A DNA stretch of 64,000 nucleotides from Hyphomicrobium sp. 12-62-95. GTDB taxonomy: Bacteria; Pseudomonadota; Alphaproteobacteria; Rhizobiales; Hyphomicrobiaceae. The translations under genes were made by a program, and so were the position numbers. Numbering within the stretch: position 1 is the first letter of the stretch; every line of letters starts with the position of its first letter. Under the pieces are notes generated by a model. That model had not been told where the DNA came from. It saw nothing but the letters and a program-made list of their open reading frames with translations, and made no database searches. This document shows positions 16,397 to 26,081 of this stretch, in pieces. The stretch lies in assembly GCA_002279935.1 (NCBI GenBank), contig NCCZ01000003.1:120001-184000 (forward strand), read 5' to 3'.

Positions 16397-18124
16397 ATGT
16401 CAGCCGAAGTTTCCAAAGAATTTTCCCCGTCGCGTGATGAGTTCGCAGCCCTCCTCGCCGAGAGCCTCGCGAAGGACGACGTGTTCGAAGGCCAGGTCGT
16501 CAAAGGCAAGGTCGTCGGCATCGAAAAGGACCTCGCCATCATCGACGTCGGCCTCAAGATGGAAGGCCGCGTGGCGCTGAAGGAATTCGGGGTCGGCGGC
16601 AAGTCGGGCGACATCAAGATCGGCGACACCGTCGAAGTTTATCTCGAGCGCGTCGAGAATGCGCTGGGCGAAGCTGTTCTCTCGCGCGACAAGGCCCGCC
16701 GCGAAGAAAGCTGGACCCGCCTGGAACGCCTGCATGAAAAGGGCGAGAAGGTCACGGGCGTCATCTTCAACAAGGTCAAGGGCGGCTTCACGGTCGATCT
16801 CGACGGCGCCGTAGCCTTCCTTCCCGGTTCGCAGGTCGATATCCGCCCCGTGCGCGACGTCGGCCCGCTGATGCATCAGCAGCTGCCTTTCCAGATCCTC
16901 AAGATGGATCGCCGCCGCGGCAACATCGTCGTTTCGCGCCGCTCGGTTCTCGAAGAAACCCGCGCCGAACAGCGCGCCGACATCGTCTCGCGCTTGGCCG
17001 AAGGCCAGGTCATTGACGGCCTCGTCAAGAACATCACCGACTACGGCGCGTTCATTGATCTGGGCGGCATCGACGGCCTGCTCCACGTCACCGACATGGC
17101 CTGGCGCCGCGTCAATCATCCCTCCGAGATCCTCAACGTCGGCGACACGGTGAAGGTGCAGATCATCCGCATCAACCCGGAAACGCAGCGCATTTCGCTT
17201 GGCATGAAGCAGCTCCAGTCCGATCCGTGGGCCGCCATCGAAGCCAAGTATCCCGTCGGCGCCAAGCTGAAGGGCAACGTCACGAACATCGCCGACTACG
17301 GCGCGTTCGTCGAACTCGAGCCGGGCGTCGAAGGCCTGATCCACGTCTCCGAAATGAGCTGGACCAAAAAGAACGTTCACCCCGGCAAGATCGTCTCGAC
17401 GAGTCAGCAGGTCGACGTGCAGGTCCTCGAAGTCGATCCCACCAAGCGCCGCATTTCGCTGGGCCTCAAGCAGACCCAGGACAACCCCTGGGATGCGTTC
17501 CTCTCGGCTCACCCGAAGGGCACGATCGTCGAAGGCCCGATCCGCAACATCACGGAATTCGGCCTCTTCATCGGCCTCGACAACGGCATCGACGGCATGG
17601 TCCACCTCTCGGACCTCGACTGGTCCAAGCCCGGCGACGAACTCATCAAGGAGTTCAAGAAGGGTGACAACGTCAAGGCCATGGTGCTCGACGTGGATAG
17701 CTCCAAGGAGCGTATCTCTCTCGGCATCAAGCAACTTGCCGGCGACCCGGCCGATACGCTCTCGCGTTACAAGAAGGGCGACACGGTCACCTGCGAAGTC
17801 GTCGCCGTTCAGGAAAACGGAATCGAAGTGAAGATCGCCGACAGCGACATCACCGCCTTCGTCAAGCGCTCCGATCTCTCGCGTGACCGCTCCGAGCAGC
17901 GCCCCGAGCGCTTCACGGTCGGCCAGAAGGTCGACGCCGCCGTTCTCACCGCCGACAAGGCAGCCCGCCGCATCACGGTCTCGATCAAGGCGCTCGAAAT
18001 CGCCGAAGAGAAGCAGGCCGTCGCGCAGTACGGCTCGTCCGACTCGGGCGCCTCGTTGGGCGACATCTTCAAGGCCGCCATCAAGAAGCGGAATGCCGAC
18101 ACCGACGAGGAAGAGAGCGAGTAA
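16397..18124 (+). CDS. rpsA: 30S ribosomal protein S1
   Basis: 575 residues, the normal length for a six-domain S1. After a short helical N-terminus, S1 OB-fold repeats begin at about residues 30, 115, 200, 285, 372 and 460; the repeated pattern DYGAFIDLGGIDGLLHVTDM, ADYGAFVELEPGVEGLIHVS and EFGLFIGLDNGIDGMVHLSD is clear. S1 recruits mRNA to the ribosome. The C-terminus is acidic (DTDEEESE). Followed by a terminator. Confidence 0.98.
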   Translation: MSAEVSKEFSPSRDEFAALLAESLAKDDVFEGQVVKGKVVGIEKDLAIIDVGLKMEGRVALKEFGVGGKSGDIKIGDTVEVYLERVENALGEAVLSRDKARREESWTRLERLHEKGEKVTGVIFNKVKGGFTVDLDGAVAFLPGSQVDIRPVRDVGPLMHQQLPFQILKMDRRRGNIVVSRRSVLEETRAEQRADIVSRLAEGQVIDGLVKNITDYGAFIDLGGIDGLLHVTDMAWRRVNHPSEILNVGDTVKVQIIRINPETQRISLGMKQLQSDPWAAIEAKYPVGAKLKGNVTNIADYGAFVELEPGVEGLIHVSEMSWTKKNVHPGKIVSTSQQVDVQVLEVDPTKRRISLGLKQTQDNPWDAFLSAHPKGTIVEGPIRNITEFGLFIGLDNGIDGMVHLSDLDWSKPGDELIKEFKKGDNVKAMVLDVDSSKERISLGIKQLAGDPADTLSRYKKGDTVTCEVVAVQENGIEVKIADSDITAFVKRSDLSRDRSEQRPERFTVGQKVDAAVLTADKAARRITVSIKALEIAEEKQAVAQYGSSDSGASLGDIFKAAIKKRNADTDEEESE

Positions 18125-18182
18125 TCGCTCGTCCATCGTCCCGAACGGGTTCCTAAAACCCGTACCGGATCGAAACAATAAG

Positions 18183-18214
18183 AGCGCGGCGCCATGCTGG
18201 TGCCGCGCTTTTTC
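18183..18214 (+). terminator. Terminator after rpsA
   Basis: AGCGCGGC ... GCCGCGCT stem extended by GCCA/TGGT, followed by TTTTTC. A second small hairpin (ACGGGTT-CCTAA-AACCCGT, 18145-18163) lies just before it. Confidence 0.88.
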
Positions 18215-18342
18215 TTTAGTCAATGCCCAGCATCTTGGTTGTCATTCGCCGCGCTGACCCTTTCTTAGCGGATTGAAACCATAAAAGAGTTCAGGTGTGC
18301 GCGGAGCCCCTCCCGCGCGAACGTACGGAGTTTGCACCCGCC

Positions 18343-19311
18343 ATGTCGCTTGAAACCGAGATCATCCTCGATCGCCGCCAGTTGCGCCGCCGCTTGAGCC
18401 TTTGGCGCGGCCTCGCCATCACCGCACTCGTCCTAGCGGTCGGCGGCTACCTTCTCTCTGCCGATGAAACCAGCGGCGTGCTCGCCCAAAAGCACATCGC
18501 CCGGGTCAACATCACCGGCACCATCACCGAAGACCGCCCGCAGCTGGAACTGCTGCGCAAGGTCCGCGACGCCGAAAACGTCAAGGGTGTCATCGTCTTC
18601 GTGAATAGCCCCGGCGGCACCACAACCGGTGGCGAGGCCATTTACGAAGAACTGCGCCTGACCGCGGCCAAAAAGCCCGTTGTCGGCCAATTCGGCACGG
18701 TTGCGGCGTCGGCAGGCTATATCGTCGGACTTGGCACCGATCACATCGTCTCGCGCGGCAATACCATCACCGGCTCCGTCGGCGTGCTCATGCAGTGGCC
18801 CGAGGTCTCCGAAATGCTGGGCAAGATCGGCGTGAAAATGAACGAGGTAAAGAGCGGCAGCCTCAAAGCTTCGCCCTCGCCCTTCGCCCCTGCCGACGCC
18901 CCCTCCCTCGCGGTCGCGAAAGACATGATCGACGAAAGTTTCCGTTGGTTCAGCTCACTCGTCGAAACGCGCCGCGGCATCAAACTCGCCGACGTTCCCG
19001 GCCTCGATCAGGGTCGCATCTTCTCCGGCCGCGACGCGCTCAAGCACAAGCTGGTCGACGAAATCGGCGGAGAAGCTGAAGCAAAGCGGTGGCTGCAGGA
19101 GAAGCGCGGCCTCGACAAGGATCTGAAAATCATCGACTGGAAGCCGGCAGCCGACAGCCCCTGGGGCCTTGCCTCGGCCCTGTCGGCGGCCGCCGGTAAC
19201 CTTTTCGGCGCTCAAGGCCGCGAAGTGGCTGAAATCCTGTCCCGAACCCGCGCCTTCGCCACACTTGGCCTTGACGGCATGCTTTCCGTTTGGCAACCTC
19301 CTGAAAACTGA
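18343..19311 (+). CDS. sppA: Signal peptide peptidase SppA (S49 family)
   Basis: 322 residues from ATG 18343 (MSLETEIILDRRQLRRR); the frame also opens at 18295. One N-terminal transmembrane helix (about 22-40) anchors a single-domain S49 protease facing the periplasm. The nucleophile Ser lies in GTVAASAGYIVG and the general-base Lys in VKSGSLKASPS; NSPGGTTTGGEAIYEE is the substrate-groove motif. About half the length of E. coli SppA, as normal for short SppA that form octamers. It degrades cleaved signal peptides. Confidence 0.95.
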   Translation: MSLETEIILDRRQLRRRLSLWRGLAITALVLAVGGYLLSADETSGVLAQKHIARVNITGTITEDRPQLELLRKVRDAENVKGVIVFVNSPGGTTTGGEAIYEELRLTAAKKPVVGQFGTVAASAGYIVGLGTDHIVSRGNTITGSVGVLMQWPEVSEMLGKIGVKMNEVKSGSLKASPSPFAPADAPSLAVAKDMIDESFRWFSSLVETRRGIKLADVPGLDQGRIFSGRDALKHKLVDEIGGEAEAKRWLQEKRGLDKDLKIIDWKPAADSPWGLASALSAAAGNLFGAQGREVAEILSRTRAFATLGLDGMLSVWQPPEN

Positions 19312-19338
19312 GGAAAAACAAACCTTTCGGGGGAGCCC

Positions 19339-19638
19339 GTGATCAAGTCGGAACTGATCCAGAAGATCGCGAGTGCGAACCCGCATCTCTACCACCGCGA
19401 CGTCGAGCGTATTGTGAACGTCATCTTCGACGAAATCGTCGATGCTCTGGCGCGCGGCGATCGCGTCGAACTACGCGGCTTTGGTGCCTTCACGGTGAAA
19501 CATCGCGCCGCTCGCCAGGGCCGCAATCCGCGCACGGGCGCCCCGGTGCCGGTCGAAGAAAAATTCGTGCCCTTCTTCAAGACGGGCAAGGAATTGCGCG
19601 ATCGTCTCAATGGCGAAGAAGAAGCCGCCAAAAGCTGA
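19339..19638 (+). CDS. ihfB: Integration host factor subunit beta
   Basis: 99 residues from GTG 19339, following GGGGGAGCCC. The DNA-bending arm motif [11 protein letters not shown] and the preceding [20 protein letters not shown] are characteristic of [25 protein letters not shown] is the beta-subunit N-terminus. 27 bp after sppA, so likely cotranscribed. Confidence 0.96.
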   Translation: MIKSELIQKIASANPHLYHRDVERIVNVIFDEIVDALARGDRVELRGFGAFTVKHRAARQGRNPRTGAPVPVEEKFVPFFKTGKELRDRLNGEEEAAKS

Positions 19639-19682
19639 CCAACGTCGCGATCTGAGCATCACACGCGTCGTGCGAGGGCCAC

Positions 19683-20045
19683 GTGCTGAAACGCATAGTC
19701 ACCATTCTGATCGCGTTTCCCGCTGCCGCCGCGCTCGTCACGCTGGCGATCGCCAATCGCCACGCGGCAACGCTTGTGCTCGACCCTTTCAATCCAACAG
19801 CGCCGCTCGTGTCGGTGTCGCTGCCGTTCTACATCTACCTCTTTGCCGCGTTGATCTTGGGCGTCATCCTCGGCGGTTTGGCGACGTGGTTTGGCCAGGC
19901 GCGTTGGCGCCGCCAAGCGCGCATGCAAACCGCTGAATCGCGGCGATGGCAAACGGAAGCCGACCGGCTCGCCCGCGAACGCGACGCCAGCGTCGCCGAT
20001 CGCAGCCGCGACTTACCGGCACCCGCCGAACGCACTGCAGCCTGA
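19683..20045 (+). CDS. lapA: LapA family (DUF1049) membrane protein
   Basis: 120 residues from GTG 19683. Two transmembrane helices (about 4-24 and 45-68) and a basic cytoplasmic tail rich in Arg/Glu that is probably helical. This is the LapA topology; in E. coli LapA works with LapB in lipopolysaccharide assembly control. Position between ihfB and trpF is standard in Alphaproteobacteria. No lapB is adjacent. Confidence 0.82.
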   Translation: MLKRIVTILIAFPAAAALVTLAIANRHAATLVLDPFNPTAPLVSVSLPFYIYLFAALILGVILGGLATWFGQARWRRQARMQTAESRRWQTEADRLARERDASVADRSRDLPAPAERTAA

Positions 20046-20131
20046 TAAGCTAACGTTCCCGCTGCACCTTCGGACAGCTGTCCGTAGAAAGCCCCACCGG
20101 ACGGGCCCGTCCGACAAAAGCAATGTGATCC

Positions 20132-20770
20132 ATGCCCACCGCCGTTAAAATCTGCGGTATCACCGATGCGACCGGCCTCGACGCGGCAGTGGCCGGCGGC
20201 GCGGATTATGTTGGCCTCGTCTTCTTTCCCAAAAGCCCCCGCAACCTCGCGCACGGAGCCGCCCGCGCACTCCGCGATCGCATTCCCCATAACAGCAGCA
20301 CCAAGACCGTCGCCCTCGTCGTCGATCCCACCGACGCCGACCTCTTCGCCATCATCCACGATGTCGACCCCGACCTGATCCAACTCCACGGCCACGAGTC
20401 GCTCGAGCGCGTCGCTGCCATCCGCGCACACTTTAAAAAGCCAATTCTGAAGGCCATCCCTGTCGCCAGCGCCGCCGACATGGAATCGGGCCTCGCCTAC
20501 CTCGCGCCCGGCCGTTTGGCCGACATCGTGCTCTACGACGCCAAGCCCGATCCGGCCGCAGTGCTTCCCGGAGGCAACGGTCTAGCGTTCGATTGGCACA
20601 TCCTCGACGGCATCAAAGACCGCACGGACTTTGCGCTCGCCGGCGGCCTCACGCCTGACAACGTTGCCGAGGCCATCGCGCGCACCGTCGAAAGCACGCC
20701 CGGCCGCAAAGACCCTGGGCTCATCCGCCGCTTCCTTCAGGCGGCGAAGGGGGCTAAGCAGGGGACCTGA
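20132..20770 (+). CDS. trpF: Phosphoribosylanthranilate isomerase
   Basis: Third step of tryptophan synthesis. 212 residues. VKICGITDATGLDAAVAGGA at the N-terminus has the catalytic Cys (KICG), GLVFFPKSPRN follows, and the phosphate-binding end is LAGGLTPDNVAEAI; the catalytic Asp is in the LYDAK segment. First gene of the trpF-trpB-trpA cluster, 42 bp before trpB. Confidence 0.97.
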   Translation: MPTAVKICGITDATGLDAAVAGGADYVGLVFFPKSPRNLAHGAARALRDRIPHNSSTKTVALVVDPTDADLFAIIHDVDPDLIQLHGHESLERVAAIRAHFKKPILKAIPVASAADMESGLAYLAPGRLADIVLYDAKPDPAAVLPGGNGLAFDWHILDGIKDRTDFALAGGLTPDNVAEAIARTVESTPGRKDPGLIRRFLQAAKGAKQGT

Positions 20771-20812
20771 AATCGCAAACCCGCATTCGGTCCTGAACGG
20801 CGAGAATTCGAT

Positions 20813-22042
20813 ATGGCAACGACCGCAGACGTGAAGCTCAACAGCTACCGCACCGGCCCCGACGACAAGGGCTTCTTCGGCATGTTCGGCGGCCGCTTCG
20901 TCGCCGAAACGCTGATGCCGCTCATCCTCGAACTGGAGCGCGCCTACGAGGATGCGAAAGCCGATCCCACGTTCCAGGCCGAGATCGACCACCTTAACCT
21001 GCACTACGCTGGCCGCCCCAGCCCGCTCTATTTCGCCGAGCGCATGACCAACGAACTGGGCGGCGCCAAAATCTATTTCAAGCGCGACGAGCTCAATCAC
21101 ACCGGCTCGCACAAGATCAACAACTGCCTCGGCCAGATCCTGCTCGCCCGCCGCATGGGCAAGACGCGCATCATCGCCGAGACCGGTGCCGGCCAGCACG
21201 GAGTCGCCGTCGCCACCGTCTGCGCGAAATATGGCCTGCCCTGTGAAATCTACATGGGCGCCTTGGACGTCGAGCGTCAGGCCCCCAACGTCGCGCGCAT
21301 GCGCCTCTTGAACGCCAAGCTCAATCCGGTCACCGCCGGTGCGGGCACGCTCAAAGATGCCATGAACGAAGCGCTCCGCGATTGGGTCACCAACGTCACC
21401 GATACCTACTATCTCATCGGCACCGCCGCCGGCCCGCATCCCTATCCCGCCATGGTCCGCGATTTCCAGTCGATCATCGGCAAGGAAACACGCGAGCAGA
21501 TGATCGCTGCCGAAGGCCGCGTCCCCGATACGCTCGTCGCCTGCATCGGCGGCGGCTCCAACGCCATCGGCCTTTTCCATCCCTTCCTCGACGACAAAGG
21601 CACCGCGATATACGGCGTTGAAGCCGGCGGCCACGGTCTCGATGTCGAGAACGGCCATGCCGCCTCGATGAACGGCGGCTCGCCCGGCGTCCTCCACGGC
21701 AACCGCACCTATCTCCTCCAAGACAGCGACGGCCAGATCCTCGAAGGCCATTCCATCTCCGCCGGCCTCGACTATCCCGGCGTCGGCCCTGAACATTCCT
21801 GGCTGAAAGACGCCGGCCGCGTCACCTACGTCTCGATCACCGACAAGGAAGCCCTCGACGCGCTCCAGTTCTGCACGCGCATGGAAGGCATCATTCCAGC
21901 GCTTGAACCGAGCCACGCACTGGCCCACGTCATGAAGCTCGCGCCCACGCTGCCCAAGGACAACCTGCTCGTGATGAACCTCTGCGGCCGCGGCGACAAA
22001 GACCTCTTCACCGTCGCCAAAGCGCTGGGCATGAAGATCTGA
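20813..22042 (+). CDS. trpB: Tryptophan synthase beta subunit
   Basis: 409 residues. The PLP Lys is in [13 protein letters not shown]; the phosphate loop is [18 protein letters not shown] and the catalytic Glu in ETGAGQHG are intact. Converts indole and serine into tryptophan. 12 bp upstream of trpA, so translational coupling is likely. Confidence 0.98.
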   Translation: MATTADVKLNSYRTGPDDKGFFGMFGGRFVAETLMPLILELERAYEDAKADPTFQAEIDHLNLHYAGRPSPLYFAERMTNELGGAKIYFKRDELNHTGSHKINNCLGQILLARRMGKTRIIAETGAGQHGVAVATVCAKYGLPCEIYMGALDVERQAPNVARMRLLNAKLNPVTAGAGTLKDAMNEALRDWVTNVTDTYYLIGTAAGPHPYPAMVRDFQSIIGKETREQMIAAEGRVPDTLVACIGGGSNAIGLFHPFLDDKGTAIYGVEAGGHGLDVENGHAASMNGGSPGVLHGNRTYLLQDSDGQILEGHSISAGLDYPGVGPEHSWLKDAGRVTYVSITDKEALDALQFCTRMEGIIPALEPSHALAHVMKLAPTLPKDNLLVMNLCGRGDKDLFTVAKALGMKI

Positions 22043-22054
22043 TCCGGAGCCACG

Positions 22055-22879
22055 ATGAAGACCGACACACGCATCGACAAGCGGTTCGCTAAGCTCCGCA
22101 ACGAACGCCGCAAGGCCCTCGTCACGTTCGTCACCGCGGGCGACCCTGATTACGACACCTCGCTGAAAATCATCTCCGGCCTTCCCGGCGCCGGCGCCGA
22201 CGTCATCGAAATCGGGATGCCGTTCTCCGATCCCATGGCCGACGGCCCGCCGATTCAGGCTTCGGGCCTGCGCGCTCTGAAGGCCGGCCAGAACATGATC
22301 AAAACGCTCCAACTCGTGCGCGATGTCCGCAAGAGCGACGCCGACACCCCCATCGTCCTCATGGGCTACTACAATCCCATCTACGTTTACGGCAACGAAC
22401 GCTTCCTCGACGACGCCGTCGCAGCCGGTGTCGATGGTCTGATCGTCGTCGACGTCCCCCCCGAAGCCGACGATGAACTCTGCGTCCCCGCCATCGCCCG
22501 CGGCCTCAACTTCATCCGCCTCGCCACCCCCACGACCGACGACAAGCGCCTCCCCGCGGTCCTCAAGAACACCTCCGGCTTTGTCTATTACGTCTCGATC
22601 ACCGGCATCACGGGTGCCGGGTCCGCTAAGGCGACCGACGTCGGCCGCCAGGTCGCCCGCATCAAAAAATCCACCGACCTCCCCGTCGCCATCGGCTTCG
22701 GCGTCAAAACGCCCGAACAGGCCAAGGAACTCGCCAGCCATGGCGACGCCGTGGTCGTCGGTTCGGCGCTCGTCACCAAAATCGCCGAAAGTCTGGACAA
22801 GGACGGAAAGCCCACGGCCACGACCGCATCTGGGGTCCTACAACTCGTCCAAAGCCTGAGCGGCGCCCTGAAATCATAA
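22055..22879 (+). CDS. trpA: Tryptophan synthase alpha subunit
   Basis: 274 residues. [17 protein letters not shown] contains the catalytic Glu and the indole-site Asp region; [18 protein letters not shown] has the second catalytic Asp; [11 protein letters not shown] and [11 protein letters not shown] form the phosphate site. Cleaves indole-3-glycerol phosphate and channels indole to TrpB. Confidence 0.98.
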   Translation: MKTDTRIDKRFAKLRNERRKALVTFVTAGDPDYDTSLKIISGLPGAGADVIEIGMPFSDPMADGPPIQASGLRALKAGQNMIKTLQLVRDVRKSDADTPIVLMGYYNPIYVYGNERFLDDAVAAGVDGLIVVDVPPEADDELCVPAIARGLNFIRLATPTTDDKRLPAVLKNTSGFVYYVSITGITGAGSAKATDVGRQVARIKKSTDLPVAIGFGVKTPEQAKELASHGDAVVVGSALVTKIAESLDKDGKPTATTASGVLQLVQSLSGALKS

Positions 22880-23027
22880 AACTTGGGTGCGAACCGGGGT
22901 AGCGCCCTAACCAAGCGCCGAAATCTCCCACAGATTGCGACGCCCCGGCCCTGAAACAACCGCATCCGGCATGCTATGTATTCGCGAGCGATCAACGTCG
23001 CCGCACTCCTAAAGGAGCCAGAAGTCC

Positions 23028-24092
23028 GTGAACTGGATCAACAACGTCGTCCGGCCCAAGATCCGCAGCTTTCTCACAACGAAGCGCGAAGTGCCCGACA
23101 ATCTTTGGGTCAAATGCCCCGAGAGCGGCCAGATGGTCTTCTACAAAGACCTCGAGTCGAACCAGTTCGTCGTCCCCGGCTCCGGCTACCACATGCGCAT
23201 GGGCGCCCGCGCCCGCCTCACTGCCCTCTTTGACGGCGGCGTGTTCGAAAACGTTCCCGTCCCGGCCGTCCCGCAAGATCCGCTCAAATTCCGCGACGGC
23301 CGCAAATACACCGACCGCCTCAAGGATGCCAAGGCCAAGACCGGCCAGGAAGACGCCGTCCTTATCGGCGAAGGCAAACTCGACGGCCAGCCCATCACCG
23401 CCGCCGCCCAGGACTTCGACTTCATGGGCGGATCGCTCGGCATGGCCGCCGGCGAAGCTGTCATCACCGGCCTCAATCGCGCGCTCGAAAAAGGCACGCC
23501 CTTCATTCTGTTCGCGGCCTCCGGCGGCGCCCGCATGCAGGAGGGCATCCTCTCCCTCATGCAAATGCCGCGCACGACGATTGCCGTACAGCGCCTGCGC
23601 GAAGCGGGCCTGCCCTACATCGTCGTCCTCACCGATCCCACCACCGGCGGCGTCACCGCGTCCTATGCGATGCTCGGCGACATCCACATCGCTGAGCCGG
23701 GCGCGCTGATCTGTTTCGCTGGCCCCCGCGTCATTCAGCAAACCATCCGCGAACAATTGCCCGATGGCTTCCAGCGCTCCGAATACCTGCTCGACCACGG
23801 CATGATCGACATGGTCGTCCATCGCCATAAGCTGCGCGAAACGCTCTCGCGCGTCTGCCGCGTGCTGATGAATGGCAACACCAAGCCGAAGCGCTTCATC
23901 GGGCGCACGGTCGCCAACGGCCGCCCGTTGGAAAACGCCGCCCGCGAGAGCGCCATCTCAGGGATCGATCCGCAGCCGATGGAAACGACGACCACCCCGC
24001 CGTCCATCGCGGACACCAAGGCCATCACCGCACGCGATACCGGAGCCAAGACAACCAAACCCGCATCCGGCGACACGTCCACCTCAAACTGA
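23028..24092 (+). CDS. accD: Acetyl-CoA carboxylase carboxyltransferase subunit beta
   Basis: 354 residues from GTG 23028 with AAAGGAG 11 nt upstream. The crotonase-fold core is clear: [48 protein letters not shown] and [11 protein letters not shown]. The N-terminal zinc finger is degenerate: of the four E. coli cysteines only Cys30 remains (Ser33, Val49 and Ser52 at the other sites), which I believe is usual in this lineage. The last about 60 residues (Thr/Pro/Lys-rich) are a low-complexity tail. Works with AccA, encoded elsewhere. Confidence 0.97.
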   Translation: MNWINNVVRPKIRSFLTTKREVPDNLWVKCPESGQMVFYKDLESNQFVVPGSGYHMRMGARARLTALFDGGVFENVPVPAVPQDPLKFRDGRKYTDRLKDAKAKTGQEDAVLIGEGKLDGQPITAAAQDFDFMGGSLGMAAGEAVITGLNRALEKGTPFILFAASGGARMQEGILSLMQMPRTTIAVQRLREAGLPYIVVLTDPTTGGVTASYAMLGDIHIAEPGALICFAGPRVIQQTIREQLPDGFQRSEYLLDHGMIDMVVHRHKLRETLSRVCRVLMNGNTKPKRFIGRTVANGRPLENAARESAISGIDPQPMETTTTPPSIADTKAITARDTGAKTTKPASGDTSTSN

Positions 24093-24259
24093 CACCCACG
24101 GTCCGCCAGACCATCCGCCGCAGGGATCGCACGGACTGTTGATCCGGCCGGCCGGTCTGCCTCCGGTCATAACGGCGTAGACAGGCCGAGTGAGAATGCC
24201 CCAATAGAGATCGGGCATTCCCCGTCACGCCGCCGAGCCGATCGAGCAGAAAACCAGCC

Positions 24260-25591
24260 ATGCGAAAGAGCGACAAGCTCCTGGCCGACCTCAAGCTTCT
24301 TCACCCGAAGCTGATTGATCTGTCGCTCGGCCGCATCGAGCGCCTGCTGGCCAAACTCGGCAACCCGCACGAAAAGCTGCCGCCCGTCGTCCACATCGCC
24401 GGCACCAACGGCAAAGGCTCCACCACGGCTTTCCTCAAGGCGATGCTTTCCGCCGCCGGCCTGCGCGTGCACGTCTATACGTCCCCCCATCTCGTCCGCT
24501 TCCACGAACGCATCGAACTGGCCGGCCCCGACGGCGTGTCCCAGCCCATCGGCGAAGATCAACTCGTCGACGTTTTGACGCGCACCCAGGCCGTCAACGA
24601 CGGCGACGACATCACGCAATTCGAAATCACCACGGCGGCCGCTTTTCTTGCCTTCGCCGAAACGCCCGCCGATGTGATCCTCCTCGAAGTGGGCCTCGGC
24701 GGCCGCCTCGACGCCACCAATGTCGTTCAGCAGCCCGCGTTGACCATCATCACGCCCGTCTCCATGGACCACGCCGAAAAGCTCGGGCACACCATCGGCC
24801 TCATCGCCGCCGAGAAGGCTGGCATCTTGAAACGCGGCGTTCCTTGCATCGTCGCGCAGCAGGATGATGAAGCGCTCGCCGTTATCGTCGACACCGCGCA
24901 CCGCACGGGCGCCAAACCCATCGTCTGGGGCCAAGACTTCGACGCCTTCGAACAAAACGGCCGCCTCGTCGTGCAAACGGAAACGCGCGTCCTCGATCTG
25001 CCGCTTCCCGCGCTTGTCGGCCGCCATCAGATCGTCAACGCCGGAACCGCCGTCACCGCCGCACTGCAGATCGAGGCACTGCGCCAGAACGAGGCCGCCA
25101 TCGAACGCGGTCTGCTCACCGCCAAATGGCCGGCCCGCATGCAGCGCCTCGACAGCGGCCCGTTGCCCGATCTATTAGGCCGCAACTCCGAACTCTGGCT
25201 CGACGGTGGCCATAATCCCTCTGCCGGCATCGCGCTGGCGCAGACGCTGGCCGATCTCGAAGAGCGCGCCCCCAAGCCGCTCTATCTCATTTGCGGAATG
25301 ATGGGCCTGAAGGATGCCACGGGCTTCCTCTCGCCCTTCCGCGGCCTCGTTCGCCACATCGTTACCGTGCCGATTCCCGGCGCGCACGAAGCACCCTTCA
25401 CGCCCGAGGTCCTCGCTGAAGTGGCCAATCAATCAGACCTCTCCGCCGACAGCGCCAACGACGTCGAGAGCGCCTTGAAGCGCATCGAACTCCTCGACCA
25501 AGCTCCCAAGCGCGTCCTTATCTGCGGCTCGCTCTATCTCGCCGGCCACGTCTTGGCCCGCCAGGAAGGCGTCGAAGTCCAAGGCAACTGA
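24260..25591 (+). CDS. folC: Bifunctional folylpolyglutamate synthase/dihydrofolate synthase
   Basis: 443 residues. The Mur-ligase-type P-loop is HIAGTNGKGSTTAFL near residue 48; TSPHLVRFHERI, EVGLGGRLDATNVV and DGGHNPSAGIALAQ are the folate-binding and C-terminal domain motifs. Adds glutamate to dihydropteroate and tetrahydrofolate. Usual place after accD. Confidence 0.97.
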   Translation: MRKSDKLLADLKLLHPKLIDLSLGRIERLLAKLGNPHEKLPPVVHIAGTNGKGSTTAFLKAMLSAAGLRVHVYTSPHLVRFHERIELAGPDGVSQPIGEDQLVDVLTRTQAVNDGDDITQFEITTAAAFLAFAETPADVILLEVGLGGRLDATNVVQQPALTIITPVSMDHAEKLGHTIGLIAAEKAGILKRGVPCIVAQQDDEALAVIVDTAHRTGAKPIVWGQDFDAFEQNGRLVVQTETRVLDLPLPALVGRHQIVNAGTAVTAALQIEALRQNEAAIERGLLTAKWPARMQRLDSGPLPDLLGRNSELWLDGGHNPSAGIALAQTLADLEERAPKPLYLICGMMGLKDATGFLSPFRGLVRHIVTVPIPGAHEAPFTPEVLAEVANQSDLSADSANDVESALKRIELLDQAPKRVLICGSLYLAGHVLARQEGVEVQGN

Positions 25592-25606
25592 ACCCGTTCA
25601 AACAGA

Positions 25607-25634
25607 AAACCGCGCGGCTCGCACCGCGCGATTT
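25607..25634. terminator. Hairpin between convergent folC and trxA
   Basis: CGCGCGG, CTCGCA, CCGCGCG with AAAA before and ATTT after, so it could end transcripts from either side. The T tract is short. Confidence 0.6.
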
Positions 25635-25659
25635 CCAACTTTCAGAAGAGCAACGCCGT

Positions 25660-25708
25660 TTAAGCGAGCGCCCTGTTGATGTCGCGCTTAAGCCAGCGCG
25701 CTGTTGAT
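25660..25708. repeat. Partial duplication of the trxA 3' end
   Basis: The last six codons and stop of trxA (25688-25708) are matched 19 of 21 bases by 25660-25680, 28 bp away. The second copy would read INRALA-stop against INSALA-stop. It lies outside the gene. Confidence 0.6.
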
Positions 25709-26020
25709 AAAGTCTTCCAGGCGCTTCTTCTGCACCATGGCGCCGGCCTGCCGCGCCTTCACTTCGCCGCCCTTGAACACCATCAGCGTCGGCATCGCCT
25801 GGATGGCATACTTCGTGGTGATGCCCGGGCTCTGGTCCACGTCCACCTTCACGATCTTGACCTTGCCCTTCATGTCGGCGGCCACGGCGTCCAGCGTCGG
25901 CGCCATGGCTTTGCACGGCCCGCACCACTCCGCGTAGAAGTCCACGACGACCGGTTCGGTCGACTTCAACACGATCTCATCGAACGTGCTGTCGGAAACG
26001 ACGGGTGTATCGCTGCCCAT
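25688..26020 (-). CDS. trxA: Thioredoxin
   Basis: 110 residues from ATG 26020; the frame is open to 26119 but the conserved N-terminus begins here. Active site EWCGPCKAMAP, cis-Pro in QAMPTLMVFKGG, and the usual KVDVDQ strand. General disulfide reductase; lies just downstream of addA on the same strand, as in many Alphaproteobacteria. Confidence 0.97.
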   Translation of the reverse strand: MGSDTPVVSDSTFDEIVLKSTEPVVVDFYAEWCGPCKAMAPTLDAVAADMKGKVKIVKVDVDQSPGITTKYAIQAMPTLMVFKGGEVKARQAGAMVQKKRLEDFINSALA

Positions 26021-26081
26021 GGGGATCTCTCTGTTGACGCCGGCGCGCAGGGAAGCCACCGGCCTTGATCGGACGCAAGAC

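Noticed and set aside
16400..18223. 607-residue open frame on the minus strand opposite rpsA
   Set aside because: A shadow of the strongly codon-biased rpsA; low-complexity composition with no domain.
20582..22741. 719-residue open frame opposite trpF-trpB-trpA
   Set aside because: Shadow frame across three certain genes, rich in Gly/Asp/Ala as expected from GC-rich antisense.
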